Below, piece by piece: positions 17,260-25,406 of a stretch of DNA of 64,000 bases (its first letter is position 1; each line of letters begins with the position of its first letter). Under the pieces are notes generated by a model that saw nothing but the letters and a program-made list of their open reading frames with translations, made no database searches and was not told the origin of the DNA. The stretch is from Nocardiopsis metallicus (GTDB lineage: Bacteria; Actinomycetota; Actinomycetes; Streptosporangiales; Streptosporangiaceae). The stretch is from assembly GCF_014201115.1 (NCBI RefSeq), contig NZ_JACHDO010000001.1:5518001-5582000 (forward strand). The letters are read 5' to 3'. The translations under genes were made by a program, and so were the position numbers.

Positions 17260-17865
17260 GTGGTCCACCATGCGCTCCCCGAAGAGGCACCCAGCCGGTC
17301 CTGGTTCCCCCAGGACCCGTACGCACGCTTCGCACTCGTGTCGTGCACCGCCGCGGTGGCTGCGGTGGCCCTCCTCGGTGTCACCCTGCTCGGCGGGCTC
17401 GAACCCGCGGACGCGCGGACCGGGTCCCTGCCGCCGGAGACGGAACTGGACAGCGGGCGCTACAAGATCACCCCGATCGGGGCCGCGGTGGTCGAGGCGG
17501 AATTCGCCACCGAGGTCCAGGTCAGGGTCGACATCGAGAACGGCGACTCCGAGCCGATCCCCTTCCCCGACATCGGGACCACCTCCCGACTGGCCCTCCA
17601 GCCCGGCGGCGCCGAGCTGGAGTCGCCCTCGCTCCGTTTCCTCCGGCACCCCTCCCGCGATGCCATCGACCTCCAGCCGCACATGCCCGAGGAGGCCGTC
17701 CTGGCCTGGACCGTGGAGAACCCCGGCGACCTCGACGGCGCGTCGGAGGTACTCCTCACGGTGCACAAGGCGGAGAAGGTCCCGGGCAGCGGCGGCACCG
17801 AGCCCCTGTGGGTCCGAGGCGACACGGTGGTCGGCTCCGTCCTGCTGCCCCTGGAAGAGGGCTGA
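17260..17865 (+). CDS. Single-pass membrane protein, operon gene 1
   Basis: A 201-aa protein from a GTG start, with a short cytoplasmic tail, one membrane helix at about 26-48 (LVSCTAAVAAVALLGVTLLGG) and an outer beta-rich domain. I recognise no named family. It opens a three-gene set of similar design: the next gene starts 1 bp after its stop and the third overlaps the second. All three carry a membrane anchor and an Ig-like outer domain. An intact insertion sequence ends 102 bp upstream, so the native promoter may have been separated from this operon. Function unknown. Confidence 0.75.
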   Translation: MVHHALPEEAPSRSWFPQDPYARFALVSCTAAVAAVALLGVTLLGGLEPADARTGSLPPETELDSGRYKITPIGAAVVEAEFATEVQVRVDIENGDSEPIPFPDIGTTSRLALQPGGAELESPSLRFLRHPSRDAIDLQPHMPEEAVLAWTVENPGDLDGASEVLLTVHKAEKVPGSGGTEPLWVRGDTVVGSVLLPLEEG

Positions 17866-17866
17866 C

Positions 17867-18481
17867 GTGCCCTCTCACGCCCGCAGCACCCCGCTCCGGT
17901 TCGTGCTGTGCCTGGTCCTGGTCGTGGCGACACTGGCCCTCCAACGGTTCCAGGTCGCCGACCACGACATCGTCGGCCCCATCACCACGTCCGGAGAGCT
18001 CGGCGAGGTGGTGGCCACGGACGACTTCACCATCGAGGTGACCGACGTGCAGTTGGCCGACACCGTCATCGACACCGCCCGTATCGAACCGGAACCGGTC
18101 GGGGCCAACGGGGTGTGGGTCGTCGTGTGGACGCGCGTCACCGCGACGCACTCCCCCATCCGCTCCACCCGGGTCGTGTTGGAGACGGCCGACGGCACGA
18201 CCTACTCGACGGCGAGCTGGTTCCAGAGCTCGTTGCGCGGGTCCGAGGGGTTCCCCACCGCTCTGCCCACGCACGGCGCCTTCGTCTTCGAGGTCCCCGA
18301 GGACCGGCTGGACTCCCCGACGATGGTGTTCACCAACACGAACGGGACCGGGTCGCGGCTGGCCGCCCAGGCCGCCGTGGACCTCGGGATCGACGCCAAG
18401 GACCTGGAAGGTGAACTCGGTGAGGTCGAGCTGACCGAACCCGAGACCCGAATGGGGGAGAGCACCGATGCACCCTCCTGA
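17867..18481 (+). CDS. Membrane-anchored DUF4352-like protein, operon gene 2
   Basis: A 204-aa product from the GTG at 17867, one base after the previous stop, with GGAAGAGG upstream. An N-terminal anchor (LRFVLCLVLVVATLAL) is followed by an outer domain with DDFTIEVTDVQLADT and a VGANGVWVVVWTRV strand. This is the pattern of DUF4352 or TRF2-like Ig folds: protein surface domains of unknown binding partner. The longer open frame reaching back to 17270 is an overlap with gene 1 and is not used. Its end overlaps gene 3 by 14 bp, so translation is probably coupled. Confidence 0.75.
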   Translation: MPSHARSTPLRFVLCLVLVVATLALQRFQVADHDIVGPITTSGELGEVVATDDFTIEVTDVQLADTVIDTARIEPEPVGANGVWVVVWTRVTATHSPIRSTRVVLETADGTTYSTASWFQSSLRGSEGFPTALPTHGAFVFEVPEDRLDSPTMVFTNTNGTGSRLAAQAAVDLGIDAKDLEGELGEVELTEPETRMGESTDAPS

Positions 18482-19370
18482 CCCCCGCGACCCCCGGCAC
18501 CGCCCCCCATGGGGCCAACCTCCCCCGGGCCCGGGGCGACCGAGCCCGCCCTCCGGTCCCGGTCCGCTCCCGCAACACGTTCAGTGGCCGGTTCAGCAGC
18601 CCGGACAGAGGTCGCAGCCCGTGCAGTGGCCGGTTCAGCAGCCCGGGCAGGGGCCGGGGCCCGGACAGCGGCCGGGCCCGCCAGTCCCGCGACCGTCGCT
18701 CGGAGCGCAACCACCGCCACCACCGCTCGGGCCGCAACCCGCCCGCGGCACGGGCGGACCCCAGCACGCGCGCCCCCTGTGGAAGGAGCTCAAACTCCCC
18801 TACGTGGCGTCCCTGCTGGTCCTGCTGCCCCTCGCGCTCGGCGTACCGTACTGGGCCGAGGCCTCACGCGAAACCGACCGGAGGTGGTTCCACCCCGAGC
18901 CGCAGCCGGTCGCGGCGGGCGAGACCGTCGAACTCGCCGGAAGCGAGTGGTACGTGACCGGGTACAGCCCGAACGTCTTCGGAGACGAGTCCGACCTGGC
19001 GGGGACGGCCGCGGTCGACGTCGGCTTCCACGTCATTCCCGGTGACGACCGGGCGAGCGGGTTGCTGGAGAACCTGTGTCAGTTCCGCGCGGTGGACGAG
19101 CAGGGGCGCTTCTGGGAGCCCACCACCGAGTTCTCGTTCCGGGACACCGCAGACCTCGACCCCGGGGACATCTCGTTTGGTTGCAGGGATGCCGACTTCG
19201 AACCGATTCCCCCGGGGAAGGACCAGCTGCTGATCGTGACGTTCGCGGTCCCCGCCGACGTGGTGGAGGAACTCCGTTACGAGGTGCGTGTCGCCACCGA
19301 GGCCGAAGCGGACGCGCCCCGGCCCGCCGCGCTGCTGTTCTCCGCCGAGGAGTTGGGCGCGGGGGACTGA
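18468..19370 (+). CDS. Pro-rich membrane protein, operon gene 3
   Basis: A 300-aa protein with a cytoplasmic tail of about 105 residues made of Pro, Gly and Gln, including a repeated QWPVQQPGQ unit. One membrane helix follows (YVASLLVLLPLALGVPYWAE), then an outer domain with GSEWYVTGYSPNVFGDE. Two cysteines (ENLCQFR and SFGCRD) may form a disulfide. It overlaps the gene before it. The next gene is opposite, with a single base between the two stop codons. No family is recognised; the design matches genes 1 and 2. Confidence 0.75.
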   Translation: MHPPDPRDPRHRPPWGQPPPGPGRPSPPSGPGPLPQHVQWPVQQPGQRSQPVQWPVQQPGQGPGPGQRPGPPVPRPSLGAQPPPPPLGPQPARGTGGPQHARPLWKELKLPYVASLLVLLPLALGVPYWAEASRETDRRWFHPEPQPVAAGETVELAGSEWYVTGYSPNVFGDESDLAGTAAVDVGFHVIPGDDRASGLLENLCQFRAVDEQGRFWEPTTEFSFRDTADLDPGDISFGCRDADFEPIPPGKDQLLIVTFAVPADVVEELRYEVRVATEAEADAPRPAALLFSAEELGAGD

Positions 19371-19371
19371 C

Positions 19372-20679
19372 TCAGCGGCGGCGCGCCGAGCGGCTGAACA
19401 CGTGTGTGACGGCCGTGCGCTCCCGCCTCCCGCTCGACCCCTCGTCGACCTTGCGCAGTGCGATCTCGAACGCCGCTGCGAGCAGGCAGACGCGCACCAG
19501 CTCTCGCGCGGCCCCCACGAGGAAGTCGATCGGCCCCAGCCACAGCCACCAGTCAGCCAGGAAGTCCCCCGGGCCACCGATCACGAACACCAGCCGGTGC
19601 AGCTGACTGAACCCGACCTCGACGAGCACGTAGTAGAAGGCGAAGGTCAGGTAGAACACCGGTCCGACCGTGAGGACGAACCGGAAGGCGTTCAGGAACG
19701 GCGTGTACTTGTCCATCAGGTCCTGTCCGCCCGCCCGGCCGAAGCCGCGGCTGAACCGGCTGAACCTGCTGAGCGCCTGGCCGAGCTGGGACCTGCGGCG
19801 CCGCTCGAACAGCACCGCGTCCTCGTCGATCTCGGCGCGGTAGACGACCGCCGCGATGGTCAGCCACAACAGCGGGGCCAGCAGGCCCGACTTGACCGCG
19901 GCCCACAGGGACGCCAACGCCGCGAGCAGCGCCACGTACACGTCGACGTCAGTGAGGCCGACGAGGCCGCCCGCCCAGTCGAACGAGAGGCTGAGCGCCT
20001 CCTGGAGCTGCGCCCAGACCACTCGTCCCTTCGCCCACGCCTCCAGGCGGTTGAGCGCCACACCGATGGAGAACACGACCATGAACATCCACACGGCCTC
20101 GAACAGCGCGGTGAGCACACCCAGCACACCGTTCTTGTTCTTCCGGTAGAAGAACTCGCACACCCGGCGCATCAGCCACGCGACCAGCGCGATCACCAGC
20201 GGCAGGCCCACCGCGTTCACCTCGTGCGGCGCGGCGAAGGATTCGAGGCCGCCGTCGTTGAGCAACCCGACGCTGTAGGTCTCGAACTCCTCGCCGATCA
20301 GGCCCCAGGCGCTGTAGAAGATCAGGAAGGGCAGGATCGCCAGGACCACCCCGTCCACCACGCGCCGCTCCCGTTGGGCCATCGTGGTGCGGCTCTTCGA
20401 GACGGGGTCGTTGCTCAGTTCCGAGTCGACCAGCTGGAGGCTGGGCCTGACCAGATGGAACATGACGATGGTGGTGGCCAGGGTGACCAGCAGGGTCAGC
20501 CCCAGCCCGGCCAGGCCGATCGCCTGGTGCACTCCGGCGACCCGGACCAGCCCGCGCATGAGCGACCAGTGCACCAGGTAACCGACGCTGAAGGCGCACA
20601 GCAGAGGGGCCCAGTAACGTCCGAGGAGAACGAAGGTGTAAGCGGGCAGAATCGCTGTGGAAGAGGTCGCGCGGGGCAT
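19372..20679 (-). CDS. Polytopic membrane protein of unknown function
   Basis: A 435-aa integral membrane protein with about eight or nine hydrophobic segments spread over the whole length, for example ILPFLIFYSAWGLIG and PLVIALVAWLMRR. A basic cytoplasmic loop (LFERRRRSQLGQALSRFSRF) lies in the middle and a basic tail at the end. I see no transporter signature, channel filter or enzyme motif. It converges on the three-gene membrane operon with its stop 1 bp away and is divergent from the Nudix gene. No good ribosome site precedes the ATG, so it could be leaderless. Confidence 0.78.
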   Translation of the reverse strand: MPRATSSTAILPAYTFVLLGRYWAPLLCAFSVGYLVHWSLMRGLVRVAGVHQAIGLAGLGLTLLVTLATTIVMFHLVRPSLQLVDSELSNDPVSKSRTTMAQRERRVVDGVVLAILPFLIFYSAWGLIGEEFETYSVGLLNDGGLESFAAPHEVNAVGLPLVIALVAWLMRRVCEFFYRKNKNGVLGVLTALFEAVWMFMVVFSIGVALNRLEAWAKGRVVWAQLQEALSLSFDWAGGLVGLTDVDVYVALLAALASLWAAVKSGLLAPLLWLTIAAVVYRAEIDEDAVLFERRRRSQLGQALSRFSRFSRGFGRAGGQDLMDKYTPFLNAFRFVLTVGPVFYLTFAFYYVLVEVGFSQLHRLVFVIGGPGDFLADWWLWLGPIDFLVGAARELVRVCLLAAAFEIALRKVDEGSSGRRERTAVTHVFSRSARRR

Positions 20680-20791
20680 AGGTTCAAGAGATTAGCGGGA
20701 ACGATCCCCGTGCTTTCCGCTTGTCCACGGGTCGTGGACGGACGAAGGTGTGATCGTCGGACACGAGCGACCGCTCTGGTTGGAGGGCTTG

Positions 20792-21283
20792 ATGCAGGAG
20801 GGCGACGGAAACGGCTGGGTGAAGCTGGCCGACGGCTCCCGGAGGTGGGGGCTGTACGGTGCCGCCGGGCTGCTGTTGTACGCCACCGACATGGCCGGAT
20901 CCGGTCACGTACTGCTCCAGCACCGCGCGGGCTGGACGCACATGGGTGACACCTGGGGCATCCCCGGCGGGGCCCGCAACCGGGACGAGACCCCGCTGGA
21001 GGCCGCCGTGCGCGAGTTCCGCGAGGAGGTCTCCGGTGACCTCGAGGACTACACGGTCCTGGGCAGCCACGAACAGGACCTGACGGTGTGGCGCTACGAC
21101 ACCTTCCTGCTGCGCGTGCCAGCCCTGACCCCGTTCCGTCCCGGTAATTCCGAGAGCGAGGAGATCAGGTGGGTCGGGGTGGACGAGGCAGAGGCTCTCC
21201 CCCTGCTGCCCGCCTTCCGTACCGTCTGGCCGCACCTGCTGGCCGACCTGCGTTCGGCGACGGTCGGCGGCGATCTGCTGTGA
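20792..21283 (+). CDS. Nudix hydrolase
   Basis: A 163-aa hydrolase of nucleoside diphosphates linked to another group. The Nudix box runs from Gly60: GGARNRDETPLEAAVREF then REEVSG, fitting G-x5-E-x7-RE-U-x-EE-x-G-U, with the metal-binding REEV helix complete. The preceding W-x-GAAGLLL strand and TWGIPGG are usual for the family. The substrate (for example 8-oxo-dGTP, ADP-ribose or NADH) cannot be read from the sequence. I chose the ATG at 20792 because GGAGGG lies about 5 nt upstream; the frame also opens with a GTG at 20750. Confidence 0.88.
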   Translation: MQEGDGNGWVKLADGSRRWGLYGAAGLLLYATDMAGSGHVLLQHRAGWTHMGDTWGIPGGARNRDETPLEAAVREFREEVSGDLEDYTVLGSHEQDLTVWRYDTFLLRVPALTPFRPGNSESEEIRWVGVDEAEALPLLPAFRTVWPHLLADLRSATVGGDLL

Positions 21284-21576
21284 TCGGCGGCGGGCGGTGG
21301 AGGCCCGGCCCGTAGGGGGCCGACGGTGCGGGCCCTCATGAGTCCCGTCGTACGGGCACTTCCGGATCGGGATGATCGTTGGTACCGGCAGGGGCAGTAC
21401 TCGCACCGCTCTGAGATGATTGGTGTCGGCTTCGCCCGCCGGGTGAGGTGCCAGGGCACCGTCTCAGGGGTAAAACCAGGGACGGGCCCTGATGTGCTGG
21501 CCGCCCCGGCCCTGCATGCTGTAGGGAACGGCCCTGCGAAGAGCGGGAGCCACGCGATTCGACTGGAGCTGTGAAC

Positions 21577-22014
21577 ATGACGCTGGAGCGCGGTAACGCA
21601 TTCACTCCCGTCGCCTCGGCGGCGATGATCTGGCCGTGGGGGCCGTCCGTGGTCGGCGGCACCGTAGCCGGTGCGCTCTCCTTCCTGGCCAACTTCGGCC
21701 TGGCCGGTGTCCCCGTCGCGGTCACCACCGGCATCTTCTTCTTCGCCCTGATCGGCGGAATCGGCGGCGTGATCAGCAAGAAGAGCGACCGCCGCGGCCG
21801 CCGCTGGGCGGCCACCTACCCGTTCCGCTACGCGGCCGCCCCGGCCATGATCGGCGGCGGGGCCGCCGCTATCGTGAGCTACATCGTGAGCGTTGTCACC
21901 AGCTTCGCGATCTTCAGCGGGATTTTCGGCGGCCTCTGGACGGGACTCGGCGTGGGCCTGACCCTGTGGGTCATCATCGGTGTCGTGGCCGCGGTCGCCG
22001 GAAACAAGAAGTAG
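21577..22014 (+). CDS. Small polytopic membrane protein
   Basis: A 145-aa protein with about four hydrophobic helices, rich in Gly, Ala, Val and Ile, and a short basic cytoplasmic loop (SKKSDRRGRRW) between helices two and three. It ends in GNKK. The ATG at 21577 has GGAG 8 nt upstream; a GTG at 21571 in the same frame is less well spaced. No family recognised. It stands alone, about 120 bp before the DUF2786 gene. Confidence 0.72.
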   Translation: MTLERGNAFTPVASAAMIWPWGPSVVGGTVAGALSFLANFGLAGVPVAVTTGIFFFALIGGIGGVISKKSDRRGRRWAATYPFRYAAAPAMIGGGAAAIVSYIVSVVTSFAIFSGIFGGLWTGLGVGLTLWVIIGVVAAVAGNKK

Positions 22015-22137
22015 GGGCTTTCGGGTGGTGGTTCTGCGCCACCGTGATGAAGGTGGGGAACAGAAGGGCCTAGGCTCGATGTTTTCCGCCAAGGAGCGGA
22101 TGGACCACACCTCACCTACGGGAGACAACCGGCGCCG

Positions 22138-22974
22138 ATGACTGAAGCTGCTCGTCAGAAGATGGTCGAGCGGGTCCGAGGGCTCCTTCGCATGGCGGAG
22201 GACCCCTCGGTCACTGATGCCGAGAGCCAGGCGTTCACCGCCAAGGCCGCCGAGCTGATGACCCGCCACGCGATCGCCGAGGCCGAGGCCCGCGCCGAAA
22301 GGGGCGAGGAACCGGACGCGATCAGCCGCATGGACTACACCGTCGCCGGTGTGGGCGGCCACGGCAAGGCCCGGGTCAAGGCCCTGGCCGACATCGCCGC
22401 CGCCTACGGCTGCCAGTCGGCGGTGCGCGGAAACAACTCCGAGAACACAGAACGCACCATCATCCTGGTGGGGACGGTCAGCGCCCTGGAGGCACTGCGG
22501 ATGCTCATGCCGTCGATCTCCATGCAGATGGAGGCCTCGGCCAAGTTCATGAGTTCGGCGCACGTCTCCGATATCCGGGAACTGCGCAACTACACGCGGT
22601 CCGAACTGGAGACCGAGCGCAAGCGCTACTACCGGTCGTTCGTGCGCGCCTACGGGCAGGCGGTGGCCGAACGCATTCGTGAGTTCCGGGCACGGCTCCA
22701 GGAAATGGCCACCCATGACGGAGAGTCAGGGGTCACTGAGGGTAGCGGACAGAACGGTTCGGTACGTGGTGCGGAGTTGGTTCTGCGGGACGACGTGAAC
22801 CGGGTGAACGAAGAGTTCCACAAGCAATTCCCACAGTTGCGCAAACACCGCCCCGAGCGCACCCACAGCGCCGCCGGATACCGTGCCGGATACCGCCGTG
22901 GACGCCAGGCCGAGCTGGGTCTGGAGACCCCGGTGACCAGCGGACGGGCCTCCACTCTGGCCGAGGGCGAATAG
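22138..22974 (+). CDS. DUF2786 domain protein
   Basis: A 278-aa protein with an N-terminal DUF2786 domain (VRGLLRMAEDPSVTDAES, FTAKAAELMTRHAI), a short helical module found in phage and actinobacterial proteins. The rest has a charged helix with TRSELETERKRYYRSFVRAYG, predicted to be coiled, and a basic tail with AGYRAGYRRGRQAEL. No enzyme motif is known for the family. It converges on the beta clamp gene, with a DnaA-box-like cluster in the 212-bp gap, so a link to replication or DNA is possible but unproven. Confidence 0.8.
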   Translation: MTEAARQKMVERVRGLLRMAEDPSVTDAESQAFTAKAAELMTRHAIAEAEARAERGEEPDAISRMDYTVAGVGGHGKARVKALADIAAAYGCQSAVRGNNSENTERTIILVGTVSALEALRMLMPSISMQMEASAKFMSSAHVSDIRELRNYTRSELETERKRYYRSFVRAYGQAVAERIREFRARLQEMATHDGESGVTEGSGQNGSVRGAELVLRDDVNRVNEEFHKQFPQLRKHRPERTHSAAGYRAGYRRGRQAELGLETPVTSGRASTLAEGE

Positions 22975-22988
22975 CTCTTCACCGCGAG

Positions 22989-23159
22989 TTATCCACAGGC
23001 TGTGCACAGTTTCCACAGGCACACCGTTTTCCCATGTCAAAGCGGAAATACGAGCCGATTCGAGAGGGCGTTCGGGTCTCTGGGAGGGCCGATCACCCGG
23101 GGTTATCCACAGGCTGAGGAAGAAGCCTGTGGATAACCTGTGGACAGTCCTGTGGAGAA
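22989..23159. other. Cluster of DnaA-box-like 9-mers
   Basis: Three perfect TTATCCACA boxes lie at 22989-22997, 23103-23111 and 23128-23136 (reverse). Near matches are TTTCCACAG (23010-23018), TGTGGACAG (23139-23147, reverse) and TGTGGAGAA (23151-23159, reverse), plus the palindrome CTGTGCACAG (23000-23009). Two perfect boxes form a 15-bp perfect inverted repeat (23101-23115 and 23124-23138). The cluster lies between two convergent genes, so it is not a promoter. It may bind DnaA, as an origin-like or titration site, and the hairpin may also end transcription. Confidence 0.7.
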
Positions 23160-23186
23160 CTTTCCCAAGAGCAGCAAAACCGCTGG

Positions 23187-24341
23187 TCAAGTAACCCGCA
23201 GTGGTTGGACGAGGTAGCGGAAAGAGGGCTCCTCGCCCTCCTTCGCCGGAACGTCGGTGAACACCGCGGGCTTGATCGGCTCGGTGAAGTTCAGGTAGGC
23301 GGTGTCGGACTCCACCGCGCCCAGCCCGTCCACCAGGTAGTCGGGGCGGAAGGCCACCCGAATCGGGTCCCCCTGGTAGCCCACCTCGATGGCCTCCACG
23401 GCCTGGGCGTCATCCCCGGAACCGGCCTCCAACACCACTTCACCCTCCGTGAAGGCGAGCCGAAGCGGCGTGTTTCGGTCCGCCACCAAAGCGACCCGCT
23501 TGATCGCCTCCACCAACGGCGAGACCGCGACCTCGGCCCGCCCGGAGAACTCGGTGGGAAACCAGGTGGCGTACTTGATGAAGTCGCTGTCGATCAGCCG
23601 GGTGGTGGTCCGGCGCACGCCGTTCTCGAAGCCGATCATGCCCTCGCCCGGTGAGAGGCTGACCCCCTCGCCCAGCGGGACGGTGGACAGGGCGATGTCC
23701 ACGTTGCTCTGGTTGATCAGCCCGCGAACCGTGTTGGCCAGGGTGCGCGCGGGCACCAGCGCGGCGACGTCGATCCCGGGGTCCTCCGGGCGCCACCAGA
23801 GCTCGCGGACCGCGATGCGGTAGCGGTCGGTGGCCACGACCTTGAGGGTGTCGCCGGAGAAGTCGAGGTAGGCGCCGGTGAGCATCGGCAGGGTGTCGTC
23901 CCGACTGGCCGCCGGGGTCACCTGGCGCACCGCGGCGGTGAACGCGTCCGCGGGCACGGAGCCGATCTTCCCCGGCATCCCGGGCAGGCTCGGGTAGTCC
24001 TCCAACGGCATGGTGATCAGGGTGAACTTGGCGGCCCCGGCACTGATCAGCACCTTGGGGCCGTCGGTGTCGATGTACACCGTGCCCGAGGGGAGGTTGT
24101 TGACGATCTCGGCCAGCAGACGCCCGGGCACCAGCAGGGCCCCGGGCTCCTCCGACAGCACCTCCACCGAGGCCCGGGTGGAGACCTCGTAGTCGAAACC
24201 GGACAGGTGCAGGGAGCCCCCGTCCTCGGAGACCTCCATCCGCATCCCAGCGAGAACAGGGACGGCGTGCCTGGCCGGCAAGGCGCGAGCGGTCCATGCG
24301 ACCGCCTCCGCGAACGCGTCTCGATCCACTCGAAGTCGCAC
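23187..24341 (-). CDS. dnaN: DNA polymerase III beta sliding clamp (DnaN family)
   Basis: A 384-aa protein with the full length of DnaN, three repeated clamp folds. It starts RLRVDRDAFAEAVAWTARALP, has the first-domain LSGFDYEVSTRA, the middle ATDRYRIAVRELWW, and near the C-terminus the DPIRVAFRPDYLVDGL strand. The end, RYLVQPLRV, resembles the usual YLLMPVRL that lines the clamp-binding pocket. I chose the GTG at 24341, with GGAAGG 8 nt upstream, over a longer frame to 24437. Usually dnaN follows dnaA and oriC; here no dnaA is adjacent and the gene points toward the box cluster. It may be a second clamp paralog, such as those known in several actinomycetes, or a displaced single copy. Confidence 0.88.
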   Translation of the reverse strand: MRLRVDRDAFAEAVAWTARALPARHAVPVLAGMRMEVSEDGGSLHLSGFDYEVSTRASVEVLSEEPGALLVPGRLLAEIVNNLPSGTVYIDTDGPKVLISAGAAKFTLITMPLEDYPSLPGMPGKIGSVPADAFTAAVRQVTPAASRDDTLPMLTGAYLDFSGDTLKVVATDRYRIAVRELWWRPEDPGIDVAALVPARTLANTVRGLINQSNVDIALSTVPLGEGVSLSPGEGMIGFENGVRRTTTRLIDSDFIKYATWFPTEFSGRAEVAVSPLVEAIKRVALVADRNTPLRLAFTEGEVVLEAGSGDDAQAVEAIEVGYQGDPIRVAFRPDYLVDGLGAVESDTAYLNFTEPIKPAVFTDVPAKEGEEPSFRYLVQPLRVT

Positions 24342-24440
24342 TGGACTGCCTTCCGCTCGACCTGTTTCCCTTTGGGTCAACGTACCCAGCGGTACCGACA
24401 ATTGGCAGGGCCTGACCGGATCAGGCCCCGGACGCACGAA

Positions 24441-24481
24441 GGCCCTGGTCAGACGGGCGGAAGAGGTGCCTGACCAGGGCC
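24441..24481. terminator. Hairpin after the thioesterase gene
   Basis: GGCCCTGGTCA (24441-24451) pairs with TGACCAGGGCC (24471-24481), an 11-bp perfect stem with a 19-nt loop, just past the thioesterase stop on the minus strand and upstream of the clamp gene. Confidence 0.65.
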
Positions 24482-24512
24482 GGAACCGGGGGTTACCGGG
24501 CCCGGAGGAGAA

Positions 24513-24980
24513 CTACTTCCTGTTCGGGCGCAGCGTCCAGAGGACGGTCATCTTGCCGGTGACGGTGCCGTCGTCGGTGCGCAGCTCGATGTCGACGGGG
24601 AACTCGGGGCGCTTGCCCTCGTCCAGCTCGGCGACGACCTCCTCACGCGAACGGCCCAGGGTGGCCTCGGCGGTGACGTCGCCCATGGCGAGCTTGAGGT
24701 AGCGGATCTCGGCGTTGACGGCCAGCGGCACGGCACGCTCCAGCTGGTCGCCGAAGGTGCCGATCACGATGGCACCCGAGGCGGACTCGGCCAGCGTGAA
24801 CATGGCGCCCGCGTGCGGACCGCCCACGTGGTTGTGGTGGTCGGCGTTGTCGGGCAGCCGCATGACGGCGCGCCCGTGGTCCAGGTCGGTGAAGGTCACG
24901 CCCAGCGTGCGCGCGAACGGCACCGAGGCCAGGAACCCGGACTTGACCATCTCCGCCGTCTCGGCGTCCATTTTCGTCAT
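24513..24980 (-). CDS. Hotdog-fold thioesterase (DUF4442/PaaI-like)
   Basis: A 155-aa single hotdog domain that should hydrolyse acyl-CoA or a related thioester in the cytosol. Marks are the HNHVGGPHAGAMFTLAESASG block, which forms the central hotdog helix and active-site loop, and strands AVPLAVNAEIRYLKLAMGDV and GTVTGKMTVLWTLRP. The length is normal for DUF4442 proteins. The ATG follows a G-run. Eight bases further upstream is a perfect 18-bp inverted repeat, a likely repressor site, so the gene is probably induced by a ligand of a TetR-type regulator. Confidence 0.83.
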   Translation of the reverse strand: MTKMDAETAEMVKSGFLASVPFARTLGVTFTDLDHGRAVMRLPDNADHHNHVGGPHAGAMFTLAESASGAIVIGTFGDQLERAVPLAVNAEIRYLKLAMGDVTAEATLGRSREEVVAELDEGKRPEFPVDIELRTDDGTVTGKMTVLWTLRPNRK

Positions 24981-24987
24981 ACCCCCA

Positions 24988-25005
24988 GGTTACTCACGAG
25001 TAACC
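24988..25005 (-). promoter_or_regulatory. 18-bp palindromic operator before the thioesterase
   Basis: GGTTACTC-AC-GAGTAACC is a perfect inverted repeat of two 8-bp arms, 8 bases upstream of the thioesterase start. The form TTACTC-N2-GAGTAA resembles operators of TetR-family regulators of acyl-CoA metabolism. The regulator is not encoded within the window's near neighbourhood. Confidence 0.65.
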
Positions 25006-25110
25006 CACCTGCGCCACCCCGGGCCGCTCAGATGTGAGAACCCGGAACATCCCCGCGAACCCGTCCCCGCGGTGGGCTACCATGTCTGGCGGAGAGTCAC
25101 ACTCTCCCAG

Positions 25111-25199
25111 GGAGGGTTCGCATAGCGGCCGAGTGCAGTGCTCTTGAAAAGCACCAAGTCCTTGACGGGGCTTCATGGGTTCAAATCCCATACCCTCCG
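25111..25199 (+). tRNA. tRNA-Ser (anticodon TGA)
   Basis: An 89-nt class II tRNA with a long variable arm. Acceptor arms are GGAGGGT (25111-25117) and ACCCTCC (25192-25198) with discriminator G. The anticodon stem GTGCT/AGCAC encloses CTTGAAA, anticodon TGA, and the T arm has GTTCAAATC. CCA is not encoded. Confidence 0.97.
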
Positions 25200-25206
25200 C
25201 AGTCCG

Positions 25207-25237
25207 AGGGCCGTCTGCCACACAGGCAGGCGGCTCT
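25207..25237 (+). terminator. Terminator after tRNA-Ser
   Basis: Arms 25207-25219 and 25225-25237 form a 13-bp stem with G-T pairs and a 5-nt loop, 8 nt after tRNA-Ser. Confidence 0.7.
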
Positions 25238-25406
25238 TCGCCATGCTCAAGGGCTTACCGGAGGAACCCCCGCCCCGTGCTGAGGAGGGCCCTCGTGCCC
25301 TGGCCTCCGTGGTCTCGGGCGAGACGTCAGGGCACGCGAGGCTATCTGAGGCATGCTCTGGGTTTTCCGGCCCGACAGTCAGCACCCCGAGTATCCCGGC
25401 CCCTTT

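Noticed and set aside
22989-23159. The DnaA-box cluster as the chromosomal origin itself
   Set aside because: No dnaA beside it, it lies at the 3' end of the clamp gene and between convergent genes, and it is short for an actinomycete oriC.
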